DNA of 61,679 nt from Pseudoalteromonas flavipulchra NCIMB 2033 = ATCC BAA-314 (GTDB taxonomy: Bacteria > Pseudomonadota > Gammaproteobacteria > Enterobacterales > Alteromonadaceae). The stretch's first letter is position 1. Every line of letters starts with the position of its first letter. The DNA is taken from positions 1 through 61,679 of the forward strand of contig JWIH01000003.1 of the NCBI GenBank assembly GCA_000814665.1. The letters are read 5' to 3'. The position numbers and the translations under genes are program-made. A model generated the notes under the pieces. The model saw only the letters and a program-made list of their open reading frames with translations. It was not told the DNA's origin and did no database searches. Shown here piece by piece: positions 1-8,075 of the stretch.

Positions 1-782
<782 letters not shown>

Positions 783-895
783 TACAACGCCAAAGTGGTT
801 TAGCGACAGAAGTTAATAGACTAAAGTAGACAAAAGAATTTAATAGCTTTTTCCGGATTTACATTGATGAGGTAGACTTCATTGATGAACAGAAT

Positions 896-1012
896 TTCCT
901 GGTGACTATAGCGTTTTGGACCCACCTGACCCCATGCCGAACTCAGAAGTGAAACAAAACAGCGTCGATGATAGTGTGGATTACCCATGTGAAAGTAGAA
1001 CATCGCCAGGGC
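896..1012 (+). rRNA. rrf: 5S rRNA
   Basis: A complete 5S gene about 115 bp downstream of 23S. The terminal helix pairs CCTGG (898-902) with CCAGG (1006-1010). The core CCCACCTGACCCCATGCCGAACTCAGAAGTGAAAC is present at about 920-955 apart from normal variation. Helix IV/V (GTGTGGATTACCCATG) looks one or two pairs shorter than the usual GTGGGG...CCCCATG form. No tRNA gene lies between 23S and 5S. The ends are estimated from the helix and could be off by one or two bases. Confidence 0.93.
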
Positions 1013-1020
1013 CTTATAAG

Positions 1021-1054
1021 AAAAACCCGTTGCAGTAATGCAGCGGGTTTTTTT
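1021..1054 (+). terminator. Rho-independent terminator of the rRNA operon
   Basis: The stem ACCCGTTGCA / TGCAGCGGGT (one wobble pair) closes a GTAA loop and is followed by seven T residues, directly after 5S. A second near-copy lies 162 bp downstream. Confidence 0.9.
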
Positions 1055-1183
1055 CTATGTGTGATTTGAAAGCCTCGCGAGATGAACTCACTCCTACCAC
1101 ACTATCAGCACAGTACAACATGGTAGGAGGTGGTTTATCCGCTGATAGGTTGCAATGAAGTTCCGGCAAAAAACATGTACATC

Positions 1184-1215
1184 AAAACCCGTTGCAGTAA
1201 TGCGACGGGTTTTTT
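1184..1215 (+). terminator. Second copy of the rrn terminator
   Basis: The stem ACCCGT / ACGGGT has inner TGC-GCA pairing and ends in a run of six T. It is a near-duplicate of the hairpin at 1021-1054 and would act as a back-up stop for rRNA transcription. Confidence 0.8.
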
Positions 1216-1441
1216 GCTGTTTGGGATATAGAAAACCTCGCGAGGTAAACTCGCTCCCACCACACATAAGCACAATGCACATGGTAAGAGGTGGTTTATC
1301 AGCCCTAAACCTTAATAATCTATTTCTTATTGCGTAGGGCCGTAGGTTATTTTTTGAGGCACAGACTTCGCTTCTTGTTTAATGCTGCACTAATTAATGC
1401 TATCAGCAGATACACTTAAAATATGTCGAATAAAGAAACAT

Positions 1442-1469
1442 TTGCGATTTTTTTTGAGCTGTATATACT
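1442..1469 (+). promoter_or_regulatory. lexA promoter (-35 TTGCGA, -10 TATACT)
   Basis: TTGCGA at 1442-1447 and TATACT at 1464-1469 are separated by 16 bp. The -10 hexamer is embedded in the upstream SOS box, the arrangement expected for LexA self-repression. Confidence 0.65.
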
Positions 1470-1474
1470 TACAG
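1459..1474 (+). promoter_or_regulatory. SOS box 1 (LexA operator)
   Basis: CTGTATATACTTACAG matches the gammaproteobacterial LexA consensus CTG-N10-CAG with an AT-rich alternating centre. It overlaps the -10 element of lexA. Confidence 0.92.
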
Positions 1475-1485
1475 TAAATAAACCA

Positions 1486-1501
1486 CTGTATGGAACACCA
1501 G
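1486..1501 (+). promoter_or_regulatory. SOS box 2 (LexA operator)
   Basis: CTGTATGGAACACCAG is a second CTG-N10-CAG site 27 bp downstream of box 1. It overlaps the upstream in-frame ATG at 1490 and ends three bases before the ATG at 1505, which supports the downstream start. E. coli lexA also has two boxes, there 21 bp apart. Confidence 0.7.
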
Positions 1502-1504
1502 TTA

Positions 1505-2119
1505 ATGCGTCCTCTAACAAAACGACAAGAACAAATCTTTGAATTAATAAAAGTATTCATAAAAGATACTGGCATGCCTCCAACTCGTGCTGAAATAGCT
1601 GATGCTTTGGGTTTTAAGAGTGCAAATGCAGCGGAAGAGCATCTTAAGGCGCTTGCGAAAAAGGGAGTTATCGAAATGGTCCCAGGCGCAAGCCGAGGGA
1701 TTCGACTTGTAGAGGATGAATCCGAACAACTTGGTTTACCTATTATTGGCCGTGTTGCTGCTGGTGAGCCTATTCTGGCAGAGCAACATGTAGAGAGCCA
1801 CTGTAATGTAGATGCGAGTTTTTTTAAACCTAATGCTGATTACCTTTTAAGAGTTAATGGTATGAGCATGAAGGATATTGGCATTATGGATGGTGATCTA
1901 CTAGCTGTTCACAGCACTCAGGTGGCTGAAAATGGCCAAGTGATAGTGGCTCGCGTAGAAGAGGACGTGACAGTTAAACGCTTTGAAAAGAAAGGGAAGA
2001 AAGTTTTATTGCATGCTGAGAATGAAGAATTTAAAGCGATTGAAGTGGATCTAGAGCATCAAAATTTCTCCATTGAAGGGTTAGCTGTCGGCGTTATCCG
2101 AAGTGCTGACTGGATGTAG
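1505..2119 (+). CDS. lexA: LexA repressor, SOS regulator
   Basis: LexA represses the SOS DNA-damage regulon and inactivates itself by RecA-stimulated autocleavage. The N-terminus [15 protein letters not shown] and the segment [15 protein letters not shown] form the winged-helix DNA-binding domain. The cleavage site is in VAAGEP (Ala-Gly), and the catalytic Ser lies in [10 protein letters not shown] with the Lys in VTVKRF. The ATG at 1505 gives 204 residues and the canonical MRPLT/MKALT beginning; the in-frame ATG at 1490 would add five residues and lies in SOS box 2. No sulA or dinF follows; a dinF-like gene is 18 kb away. Autoregulation is supported by the two boxes upstream. Confidence 0.97.
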   Translation: MRPLTKRQEQIFELIKVFIKDTGMPPTRAEIADALGFKSANAAEEHLKALAKKGVIEMVPGASRGIRLVEDESEQLGLPIIGRVAAGEPILAEQHVESHCNVDASFFKPNADYLLRVNGMSMKDIGIMDGDLLAVHSTQVAENGQVIVARVEEDVTVKRFEKKGKKVLLHAENEEFKAIEVDLEHQNFSIEGLAVGVIRSADWM

Positions 2120-2479
2120 TTTATGAGAGCGAGTGTAGCGTTAAATATAAAGTTGCGCTTGCTTTAACTATATTTTGTTTAAAAAGTGATAATTAACTTT
2201 TCTAACTATGTGAAAGTAGGATGATTATAGTGACTTTAATCATTTAGTAATATTTTTAGTTTTCTGATCTTTATACACTATTTTTCATCATTCTTTGTTT
2301 TACCCCCTATAGTCCCCAGTTTTGATTCTAAAGTCAGTCTTCTCGAAAATCTTGCAATTTGTTTGTTTTTTGACTAATTGGTTAATAGTCGTGCAGTAAG
2401 TCTATGAACAAATAGACAATATGACAGTCATCCAATAATAACAAAAGACAACCACGAGTTGTCTTGAAGGAGACGTCAA
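2120..2479. other. Intergenic region lexA-coxB
   Basis: About 360 bp of AT-rich non-coding DNA. There is no clear lexA terminator and no RNA gene. TTGACT at 2370 could be a -35 element, but I see no convincing -10 at the right distance. The only strong structure is the hairpin at 2445-2465 just before the coxB ribosome binding site. Confidence 0.6.
2445..2465 (+). promoter_or_regulatory. Hairpin in the coxB leader next to the ribosome binding site
   Basis: AAGACAAC and GTTGTCTT are perfect 8-bp arms around a 5-nt loop. The hairpin ends directly before the Shine-Dalgarno GAAGGAG (2466-2472) and the ATG at 2480. It has no T-tract, so it is not a terminator. It could stabilise the 5' end of the cox mRNA, bind a regulator, or be an operator read as DNA. 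Confidence 0.5.
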
Positions 2480-3622
2480 ATGAAAATTTGTCGATTAGTT
2501 GTAGCATTCATCGCAGTGCTAATCGCCATGCCCTCACTTGCTAACAGCGCTTACAATATGAGGCAAGGTGTTACAGACATTAGTCATCAAGTGTATGAGC
2601 TTCACATGACCATATTTCTAATATGTTGTGTCATTGGGGTTATTGTATTCGGGATTATGTTTTGGGCGCTTATAAAACACAGAAAGTCAAAAGGCGTTGT
2701 TGCAGCGCAATTTCATGAAAGCACCAAAGTGGAAATACTTTGGACAGCAATTCCTTTCCTGATACTCATTGGTATGGCAATACCAGCCACAAAAACGCTT
2801 ATTGCTATGGAAGACACGAGTAAAGCTGATCTGACCATTAAGGTCACAGGCTCTCAGTGGAAATGGCACTATGAGTATATGGGGTATGATGTTGAATTCT
2901 ATTCTTTGCTCTCTACTCCGAAAGATGAAATTAGTGATCTCAAAGAAAAAAATGAAAATTACCTGCTTGAAGTTGATAAGCATTTAGTTATTCCCACCGA
3001 TAGGAAAGTTCGCTTTTTGATGACCTCAGATGATGTCATCCATTCTTGGTGGGTGCCCGATTTTGCGGTGAAGAAGGATGCCAATCCAGGCTTTATAAAT
3101 GAGGCATGGACAAAGGTAAACGATGAAGGAATTTACAGAGGCCAATGTGCTGAATTATGTGGCAAAGATCATGGCTTTATGCCTGTCGTTGTCGAGGCCG
3201 TAAGTCCCGATAAATTTGATAGTTGGCTCAACGATGCTAAAGCTGAAAAAGCAAAAGCAGAGGCTGAGTCACAAGCTGTTGCCCAACAAACCCTTTCGAA
3301 AGAAGAGTTAATGGAGGTTGGTGAACAAACTTACATGGCTTATTGCGCAGCTTGCCATCAACCAACCGGGCTTGGGCTACCAGGTGTCTTCCCTGCAATG
3401 AAAGGGAGTAAAGTCGTCACTGGAGATATTAAAGCTCATATAGATATTCTACTTTTAGGTCGCCCAGGAACTGCGATGCAATCTTTCGCAAAGCAATTAA
3501 CAATCAAGCAGATAGCGGGGGTTATCACCTATAAAAGAAATAGTTGGGGTAATGACACCGGCGATGTTATTCAGCCAAGCCAAATACAGCGTGAGATAGA
3601 TGCATTAGAGGAGGGTAAGTAA
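2480..3622 (+). CDS. coxB: Cytochrome c oxidase subunit II with C-terminal cytochrome c domain
   Basis: Subunit II takes electrons from cytochrome c through the binuclear CuA centre. A signal peptide (about residues 1-22) is followed by two membrane helices (about 43-65 and 90-108), then a periplasmic cupredoxin domain. CuA ligands are visible in VIHSWWVPDF and GQCAELCGKDHGFM. A fused class I cytochrome c follows, with CAACH at about 288-292 and a likely axial Met near 332, so this is a caa3-like subunit II. The strong SD GAAGGAG supports the start. The stop overlaps the coxA start (TAATG), indicating translational coupling and the first gene of the cox operon. Confidence 0.96.
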   Translation: MKICRLVVAFIAVLIAMPSLANSAYNMRQGVTDISHQVYELHMTIFLICCVIGVIVFGIMFWALIKHRKSKGVVAAQFHESTKVEILWTAIPFLILIGMAIPATKTLIAMEDTSKADLTIKVTGSQWKWHYEYMGYDVEFYSLLSTPKDEISDLKEKNENYLLEVDKHLVIPTDRKVRFLMTSDDVIHSWWVPDFAVKKDANPGFINEAWTKVNDEGIYRGQCAELCGKDHGFMPVVVEAVSPDKFDSWLNDAKAEKAKAEAESQAVAQQTLSKEELMEVGEQTYMAYCAACHQPTGLGLPGVFPAMKGSKVVTGDIKAHIDILLLGRPGTAMQSFAKQLTIKQIAGVITYKRNSWGNDTGDVIQPSQIQREIDALEEGK

Positions 3623-5196
3623 TGAGTGCCATCGTAGAAGAACATTCACACCATACAGCTCCAAAAGGCTTAAAGCGCTGGCTGTTTACCACTAATCATA
3701 AAGACATTGGAACTCTGTATTTATTGTTCTCACTAACCATGTTTTTAATTGGTGGTGCTATGGCTATGGTGATCCGAGCCGAGCTTTTCCAACCTGGGTT
3801 ACAGCTTGTAGAACCGCATTTTTTTAATCAAATGACGACAGTACATGGACTAATAATGGTATTTGGCGCAGTAATGCCCGCATTTACTGGTCTTGCCAAC
3901 TGGATGATCCCAATGATGATTGGTGCTCCTGATATGGCGTTACCGAGAATGAATAACTGGAGTTTTTGGATACTACCCTTTGCATTTGCAATTTTACTGA
4001 TGTCGTTATTTTTGGAAGGCGGCGGGCCTGCTTTCGGTTGGACTTTTTATGCGCCACTATCTACAACGTACAGCAATGACAATACTGCATTTTTTGTTTT
4101 TGCGATCCATATAATGGGCATTAGCTCTATTATGGGTGCTATCAACGTTATCGTGACCATCGTCAATCTTAGAGCTCCAGGTATGACATGGATGAAGTTG
4201 CCTTTATTTGTCTGGACTTGGCTGATAACTGCATTTCTTCTGATTGCTGTTATGCCCGTACTCGCTGGCGCTGTGACTATGGTATTGACTGATAAGTTCT
4301 TTGGAACGAGCTTTTTTGATGCAGCAGGTGGTGGTGATCCTGTTATGTTCCAGCATATATTCTGGTTCTTTGGTCATCCTGAAGTGTACATCATGATATT
4401 ACCTGCCTTCGGCATAATCTCTACGATAGTACCGACATTTTCAAGAAAGAAACTGTTTGGCTATGCATCAATGGTTTATGCAACCGCTTCAATTGCTCTG
4501 TTGTCGTTCGTCGTTTGGGCTCATCATATGTTTACTACGGGCATGCCTTTAGCTGGTGAGTTGTTTTTTATGTATGCAACTATGCTCATATCAGTGCCTA
4601 CTGGCGTTAAGGTTTTTAATTGGGTAGCTACAATGTGGCGAGGTGCTATTAGTTTTGAGGTGCCCATGCTTTTTGCCATTGCGTTTATCGTACTTTTCAC
4701 AATTGGCGGATTTTCCGGTTTGATGTTAGCAATTACGCCTGCAGATTTCCAATATCACGATACCTACTTCGTTGTCGCGCATTTCCATTACGTGTTAGTT
4801 ACGGGAGCTATATTCTCAATAATGGCCGCCGCATATTATTGGTTACCAAAGTGGACAGGGTACATGTTTGATATCAAATTGGCTAAATTTCACTTTTGGC
4901 TCTCCTTGGTTAGTGTGAACGTACTGTTCTTCCCAATGCACTTTGTTGGTCTTGCTGGCATGCCAAGGCGGATCCCTGATTATGCTCTACAGTTCGCTGA
5001 TTTCAACGCGCTCATTAGTATCGGAGGGTTTGCATTCGGTCTTTCTCAACTGTTGTTTGTTGCAGTGGTTTATAAATGTATAAAAGGTGGAGAGCAGGCC
5101 TCTGGGAAAGTATGGGATGGGGCAGAGGGATTAGAGTGGCAAGTACCATCTCCGGCTCCTTATCATACCTTTTCAACGCCACCGGAGATTAAGTAA
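3622..5196 (+). CDS. coxA: Cytochrome c oxidase subunit I
   Basis: This is the catalytic subunit of the aa3-type haem-copper oxidase, which reduces O2 to water at the haem a3-CuB site while pumping protons. It has 524 residues and twelve hydrophobic helices. HPEVYIM carries the CuB His and the His-Tyr crosslink pair, WAHHMFTTG supplies two more CuB ligands, and AHFHYVLVTG supplies the haem ligands. The start codon overlaps the coxB stop, and the stop overlaps the ctaG start (TAATG). The product requires haem A from the ctaA and cyoE products and copper delivery by CtaG and SCO, all encoded just downstream. Confidence 0.98.
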   Translation: MSAIVEEHSHHTAPKGLKRWLFTTNHKDIGTLYLLFSLTMFLIGGAMAMVIRAELFQPGLQLVEPHFFNQMTTVHGLIMVFGAVMPAFTGLANWMIPMMIGAPDMALPRMNNWSFWILPFAFAILLMSLFLEGGGPAFGWTFYAPLSTTYSNDNTAFFVFAIHIMGISSIMGAINVIVTIVNLRAPGMTWMKLPLFVWTWLITAFLLIAVMPVLAGAVTMVLTDKFFGTSFFDAAGGGDPVMFQHIFWFFGHPEVYIMILPAFGIISTIVPTFSRKKLFGYASMVYATASIALLSFVVWAHHMFTTGMPLAGELFFMYATMLISVPTGVKVFNWVATMWRGAISFEVPMLFAIAFIVLFTIGGFSGLMLAITPADFQYHDTYFVVAHFHYVLVTGAIFSIMAAAYYWLPKWTGYMFDIKLAKFHFWLSLVSVNVLFFPMHFVGLAGMPRRIPDYALQFADFNALISIGGFAFGLSQLLFVAVVYKCIKGGEQASGKVWDGAEGLEWQVPSPAPYHTFSTPPEIK

Positions 5197-5774
5197 TGCA
5201 ACATGGACGCCTGCTTAAGAAGCTTATTTTGTTGACGCTAGGTATGTTTGCTTTTGCCTTTGCACTGGTTCCTCTATATGACGTTTTTTGTGATGTCACA
5301 GGCCTAAATGGTAAGCCATCCATGGAAATCGCAAAGCAGAGCGAGTCAATTGCGCAAAGTCGACAAGTAGATGTGAGCTTCACAACGCACAGTCAAAGCC
5401 AGGCGCCATTTAAGGTCGATGCAGTCGAGCACTCGGTTAGAGTTCAACCCGGTAAGCTAACCGATGTCAAATTCATTGCAAAAAACTTGAGTGATAGTGA
5501 GCGTGTGTTGCAAGCGATCCCTTCAGTGTCTCCAGGGAAAGCGGCAAAGTATTTACACAAAATGGCCTGCTTTTGTTTTGATCAGCAACCAATGAAAGGC
5601 AAAGAAGAAGTTGAGTTTGTCTTGAGGTTCTATGTAGATACGGAGCTCCCAAGTGATGTTGAGGAACTCACGCTTTCATATACGTTGTTTGATATTACAG
5701 AGCGAGTTAGCAAACAAAACAGTGATGGACTGAATATGCTAGCCGCTCGAGAGGAGTTCAAATATGAACCATGA
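5196..5774 (+). CDS. ctaG: Cytochrome c oxidase assembly protein CtaG/Cox11 (CuB insertion)
   Basis: Cox11/CtaG delivers copper to the CuB site of subunit I. It has a single N-terminal membrane helix (LILLTLGMFAFAFALVPLYD) followed by a periplasmic Ig-like domain. The family signatures PLYDVFCDVTGLNG and the copper-binding Cys-x-Cys in KMACFCFDQQ are present. At 192 residues it has normal length. It starts inside the coxA stop codon and overlaps coxC by 11 bp, so it is part of the same translationally coupled operon. Confidence 0.96.
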   Translation: MQHGRLLKKLILLTLGMFAFAFALVPLYDVFCDVTGLNGKPSMEIAKQSESIAQSRQVDVSFTTHSQSQAPFKVDAVEHSVRVQPGKLTDVKFIAKNLSDSERVLQAIPSVSPGKAAKYLHKMACFCFDQQPMKGKEEVEFVLRFYVDTELPSDVEELTLSYTLFDITERVSKQNSDGLNMLAAREEFKYEP

Positions 5775-6639
5775 ACAAGAAAAATATTATGTGCCTGAGC
5801 AAAGTCCATGGCCAATCGTCGGGGCTTTTGCACTTTTCTTTATCGCTGTTGGCGCTGGCTTAACGATTATTCAACTTAAATCAACCAGTAATAGTGGAGT
5901 AATGCTACTGCTCGTGGGTATTGCTGTGCTGATCTATATGATTTTTGGTTGGTTCAGGAATGTGATCCAAGAATCTCAAACTGGATTATATTCTGCCCAA
6001 ATGGATCGTTCGTTCAAGCAAGGAATGGGATGGTTTATCTTTTCCGAAGTTATGTTTTTTGCTGCTTTTTTTGGTGCACTTTTTTATGCACGAATGATAG
6101 CTGTGCCGTGGTTAGGCGGTGCAAGTAATAACGCCAGCACCAACGAGGTTTTATGGCCTCAATTTGAAGCTGTATGGCCATTGCTCACAACTCCAGATGG
6201 AACTGTCACTCAAGCTATGGGTTGGCAGGGACTTCCGCTGATCAATACGATTATTCTATTAGCATCATCAGTAACGCTTAGCTTTGCTCACGTAGCTTTA
6301 GAAAAAGAGCAAAGGGCGAAAGTGAAGGCATTCTTAGGATTAACAGTACTACTTGGCGTCGCATTCTTAACCTTGCAAGTGGAAGAGTATATTCACGCTT
6401 ATCAAGATCTGGGGCTAACTCTCCAGTCGGGGGTTTACGGTAATACATTCTTTTTACTGACAGGATTTCATGGCTTCCATGTCACACTTGGTGCGGTTAT
6501 TCTTTTCGTTATATGGATCAGGGTGTTGAAGGGTCACTTTACCGCTAAGAATCACTTTGCTTTTCAAGCTGGGGCTTGGTATTGGCATTTTGTTGATGTT
6601 GTTTGGTTGTGCCTGTTTGTATTTGTTTATGTGTTGTAA
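5764..6639 (+). CDS. coxC: Cytochrome c oxidase subunit III
   Basis: Subunit III is a non-catalytic core subunit that stabilises the oxidase and proton uptake. The 291 residues contain about seven membrane helices. Signatures are WFIFSEVMFFAAFFGALFYA, GFHGFHVTLGA and the C-terminal AWYWHFVDVVWLCLF. The start overlaps the end of ctaG by 11 bp. The last 95 bp are also read on the opposite strand as the tail of the DUF2909 gene. Confidence 0.97.
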   Translation: MNHEQEKYYVPEQSPWPIVGAFALFFIAVGAGLTIIQLKSTSNSGVMLLLVGIAVLIYMIFGWFRNVIQESQTGLYSAQMDRSFKQGMGWFIFSEVMFFAAFFGALFYARMIAVPWLGGASNNASTNEVLWPQFEAVWPLLTTPDGTVTQAMGWQGLPLINTIILLASSVTLSFAHVALEKEQRAKVKAFLGLTVLLGVAFLTLQVEEYIHAYQDLGLTLQSGVYGNTFFLLTGFHGFHVTLGAVILFVIWIRVLKGHFTAKNHFAFQAGAWYWHFVDVVWLCLFVFVYVL

Positions 6640-6841
6640 CAACGGGTGAAGAGTGTAGTTTTATAAAGCCAAATTGAGCAGCAAGACAGATTAGAAGTAC
6701 GACAGCTATTGATGCATAAACTCTTTGTTGCAATAGCCTCGCCATCGACTCTTGTTGCTCTGACTTGAGCATGACTAGCATAGCTCTAAATAGATTTAGA
6801 AAAACGAGTAGTAGCAGTACAACAATAATAATTTTAATCAT
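6545..6841 (-). CDS. DUF2909-family twin-helix membrane protein, antisense inside the cox operon
   Basis: A small protein with two hydrophobic helices (about residues 3-24 and 44-62). The first has the MIKIIIVVLLLLVF start typical of DUF2909 proteins, which are often encoded inside cox loci; their function is not known to me. Family members usually run about 65-75 residues. This one carries a further ~30-residue polar tail rich in Gln and Lys (from about residue 68), and that tail is what overlaps the 3' end of coxC. Its start is only 12 bp from the start of the SURF1 gene on the other strand. Its promoter must therefore lie within SURF1 coding sequence. Confidence 0.8.
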   Translation of the reverse strand: MIKIIIVVLLLLVFLNLFRAMLVMLKSEQQESMARLLQQRVYASIAVVLLICLAAQFGFIKLHSSPVVTTHKQIQTGTTKQHQQNANTKPQLEKQSDS

Positions 6842-6853
6842 AAGGGGTGTCCG

Positions 6854-7582
6854 ATGGATTTAGGTGCACTTTTTAAAGGTAGATCAAAACCCCCCATATT
6901 GGCAGCATTAATCGTTGTTCTTTTATGTGGCTCGCTCTCTTATTGGCAGTGGCAAAGAGCGCAGCAAAAACATGTGTTGCAGCATAAAGTTGAGATTGAA
7001 AAATCGCTAGGCTTAGCTAATGAGCAGCCAGTAACATCCCAGCCGCTCACGCAATATGTTAATGCTGAAGTGTCGATTACAGGGAATTTTGTAGGCGATG
7101 CGGTTTGGTATCTAGATAATCAAGTCGTGAAAGGCCGAGTCGGTTTTGATGTAATTGGTATTATAAAAATTTCCGAAACTGATGAGTATCTAGCTGTTAA
7201 TTTAGGTTTTGTGCCACAGCAGGCTAGTCGCGTGCCTACCGTTTTTTCTCTTCCAAGTGACACCGTTTCTCTACCTGTCTATATCAAATCTAGTGCTAGT
7301 AAGCGGTTCACCTTAGCTAAGTCTGCGGCTGAGGAGGCAACAAAACAATCTGTGATTCAGTATATTGATGTTGATTACTTATCTGCGGAGTCAGGTAAAC
7401 CTCTTTTACCTCTAATTGCCTACATGACTAAAAACAGATTTGCAGGGACTGAGCCCCATTATCAACCGGTCGTAATGTCACCGCAAAAACATGAAGCTTA
7501 TGCTTTACAGTGGTTGCTTATTGCCTTGGCCGCGGTAGTAATTGGCTGGAAACTTTCAAAAAAGGAGAATAAAGATGTCTAA
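6854..7582 (+). CDS. SURF1 family cytochrome oxidase biogenesis protein
   Basis: SURF1/Shy1 proteins help insert haem a into cytochrome oxidase. The family layout is present: an N-terminal membrane helix ending in SYWQWQRAQQK, a soluble periplasmic region, and a C-terminal helix (YALQWLLIALAAVVIGWKLSKK). The conserved NLGFVPQ is present where the family has N(R/L)G(W/F)VP. At 242 residues the length is usual. The SD AAGGGGTG (6842-6849) fills the 12-bp gap to the divergent DUF2909 gene. The stop lies inside the next gene's leader. Confidence 0.93.
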   Translation: MDLGALFKGRSKPPILAALIVVLLCGSLSYWQWQRAQQKHVLQHKVEIEKSLGLANEQPVTSQPLTQYVNAEVSITGNFVGDAVWYLDNQVVKGRVGFDVIGIIKISETDEYLAVNLGFVPQQASRVPTVFSLPSDTVSLPVYIKSSASKRFTLAKSAAEEATKQSVIQYIDVDYLSAESGKPLLPLIAYMTKNRFAGTEPHYQPVVMSPQKHEAYALQWLLIALAAVVIGWKLSKKENKDV

Positions 7583-8066
7583 AAGCGCGGCATGGTTTAT
7601 AGGGCTGTTTATATTCCCCTTACTATTGGCATTTGTTGCCTTGAAGGTCGGCTGGATACCACATAGCACGACTAATCACGGTGAATTTTTAAGTCAGGAG
7701 GTTCGCCAATCAGAGCTGGTTTTAGATACTGAGTGGAGTATCGTTTATCAGCGACCAAAGCAGTGTAATAAGCAATGTTCTTTACTACTAGATAGCTTAC
7801 CTAATTTGTATTTAGCGCTGGGGAAAAACCAGCAGAAAGTATCGCTCGTGGTATTACAAGAGCGAAATGAAAAAGGTATTGAGTACGCTACTTCTTTGCC
7901 GATATACCTCAACCAGTTAGATGACAACTATCTCTATCTGGTTGATAAAAAGGGGTTATTTGTACTTAAGTATGCACCAGTAGCAAGCTTAGAAGAAATG
8001 CGAAATGTACAAAAAGGGCTACTGAGTGATCTGAAGAAATTATTGAACTACTCTCGTTCAAGTTAG
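7575..8066 (+). CDS. Small SCO-like membrane-anchored protein of the cox locus
   Basis: A 163-residue protein with one N-terminal membrane helix (about 5-25) and a periplasmic domain. I do not recognise a named family, but the domain follows a shrunken thioredoxin/SCO plan: EWSIVYQRPKQCNKQC puts a Cys-x3-Cys where SCO proteins have CPDVC, and a late YLYLVDKKGLFVLKY strand resembles the SCO C-terminal sheet. The conserved SCO histidine is not evident. The ATG at 7575 has the SD AAAGGAG; an upstream in-frame start at 7542 would overlap SURF1. By position it should be an oxidase assembly factor, perhaps for copper or thiol handling (inference). Confidence 0.75.
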   Translation: MSKSAAWFIGLFIFPLLLAFVALKVGWIPHSTTNHGEFLSQEVRQSELVLDTEWSIVYQRPKQCNKQCSLLLDSLPNLYLALGKNQQKVSLVVLQERNEKGIEYATSLPIYLNQLDDNYLYLVDKKGLFVLKYAPVASLEEMRNVQKGLLSDLKKLLNYSRSS

Positions 8067-8075
8067 GAGGTAAAT

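Larger units (their letters stand above)
1021..1310. repeat. Tandem ~162-bp duplication with terminator plus REP-like unit
   Basis: Two diverged copies (about 1021-1141 and 1184-1303) share the same order of parts. Each has the terminator hairpin, then CCTCGCGAG(A/G)T(G/A)AACTC, then CT(A/C)CCACCACA-like sequence, then ATGGTA(G/A)GAGGTGGTTTATC. Read on the minus strand, the CTCGCGAG...CTCCTACCAC stretch resembles the REP palindromes common in gammaproteobacterial intergenic DNA (GTRGGAGYGAG...CTCGCGA). Nothing in the 1055-1440 interval looks coding. Confidence 0.7.

Noticed and set aside
821..1003. Minus-strand frame across the 23S-5S spacer
   Set aside because: It overlaps the 5S gene and has no coding character.
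1094..1337. Two opposed small frames between 5S and lexA
   Set aside because: They are made of the duplicated REP-like unit and read through the terminator hairpin.
1490..1504. Upstream ATG as the lexA start
   Set aside because: It lies in SOS box 2 and adds residues not seen in LexA proteins.
2370..2400. TTGACT as a coxB promoter -35
   Set aside because: No acceptable -10 at 15-19 bp.
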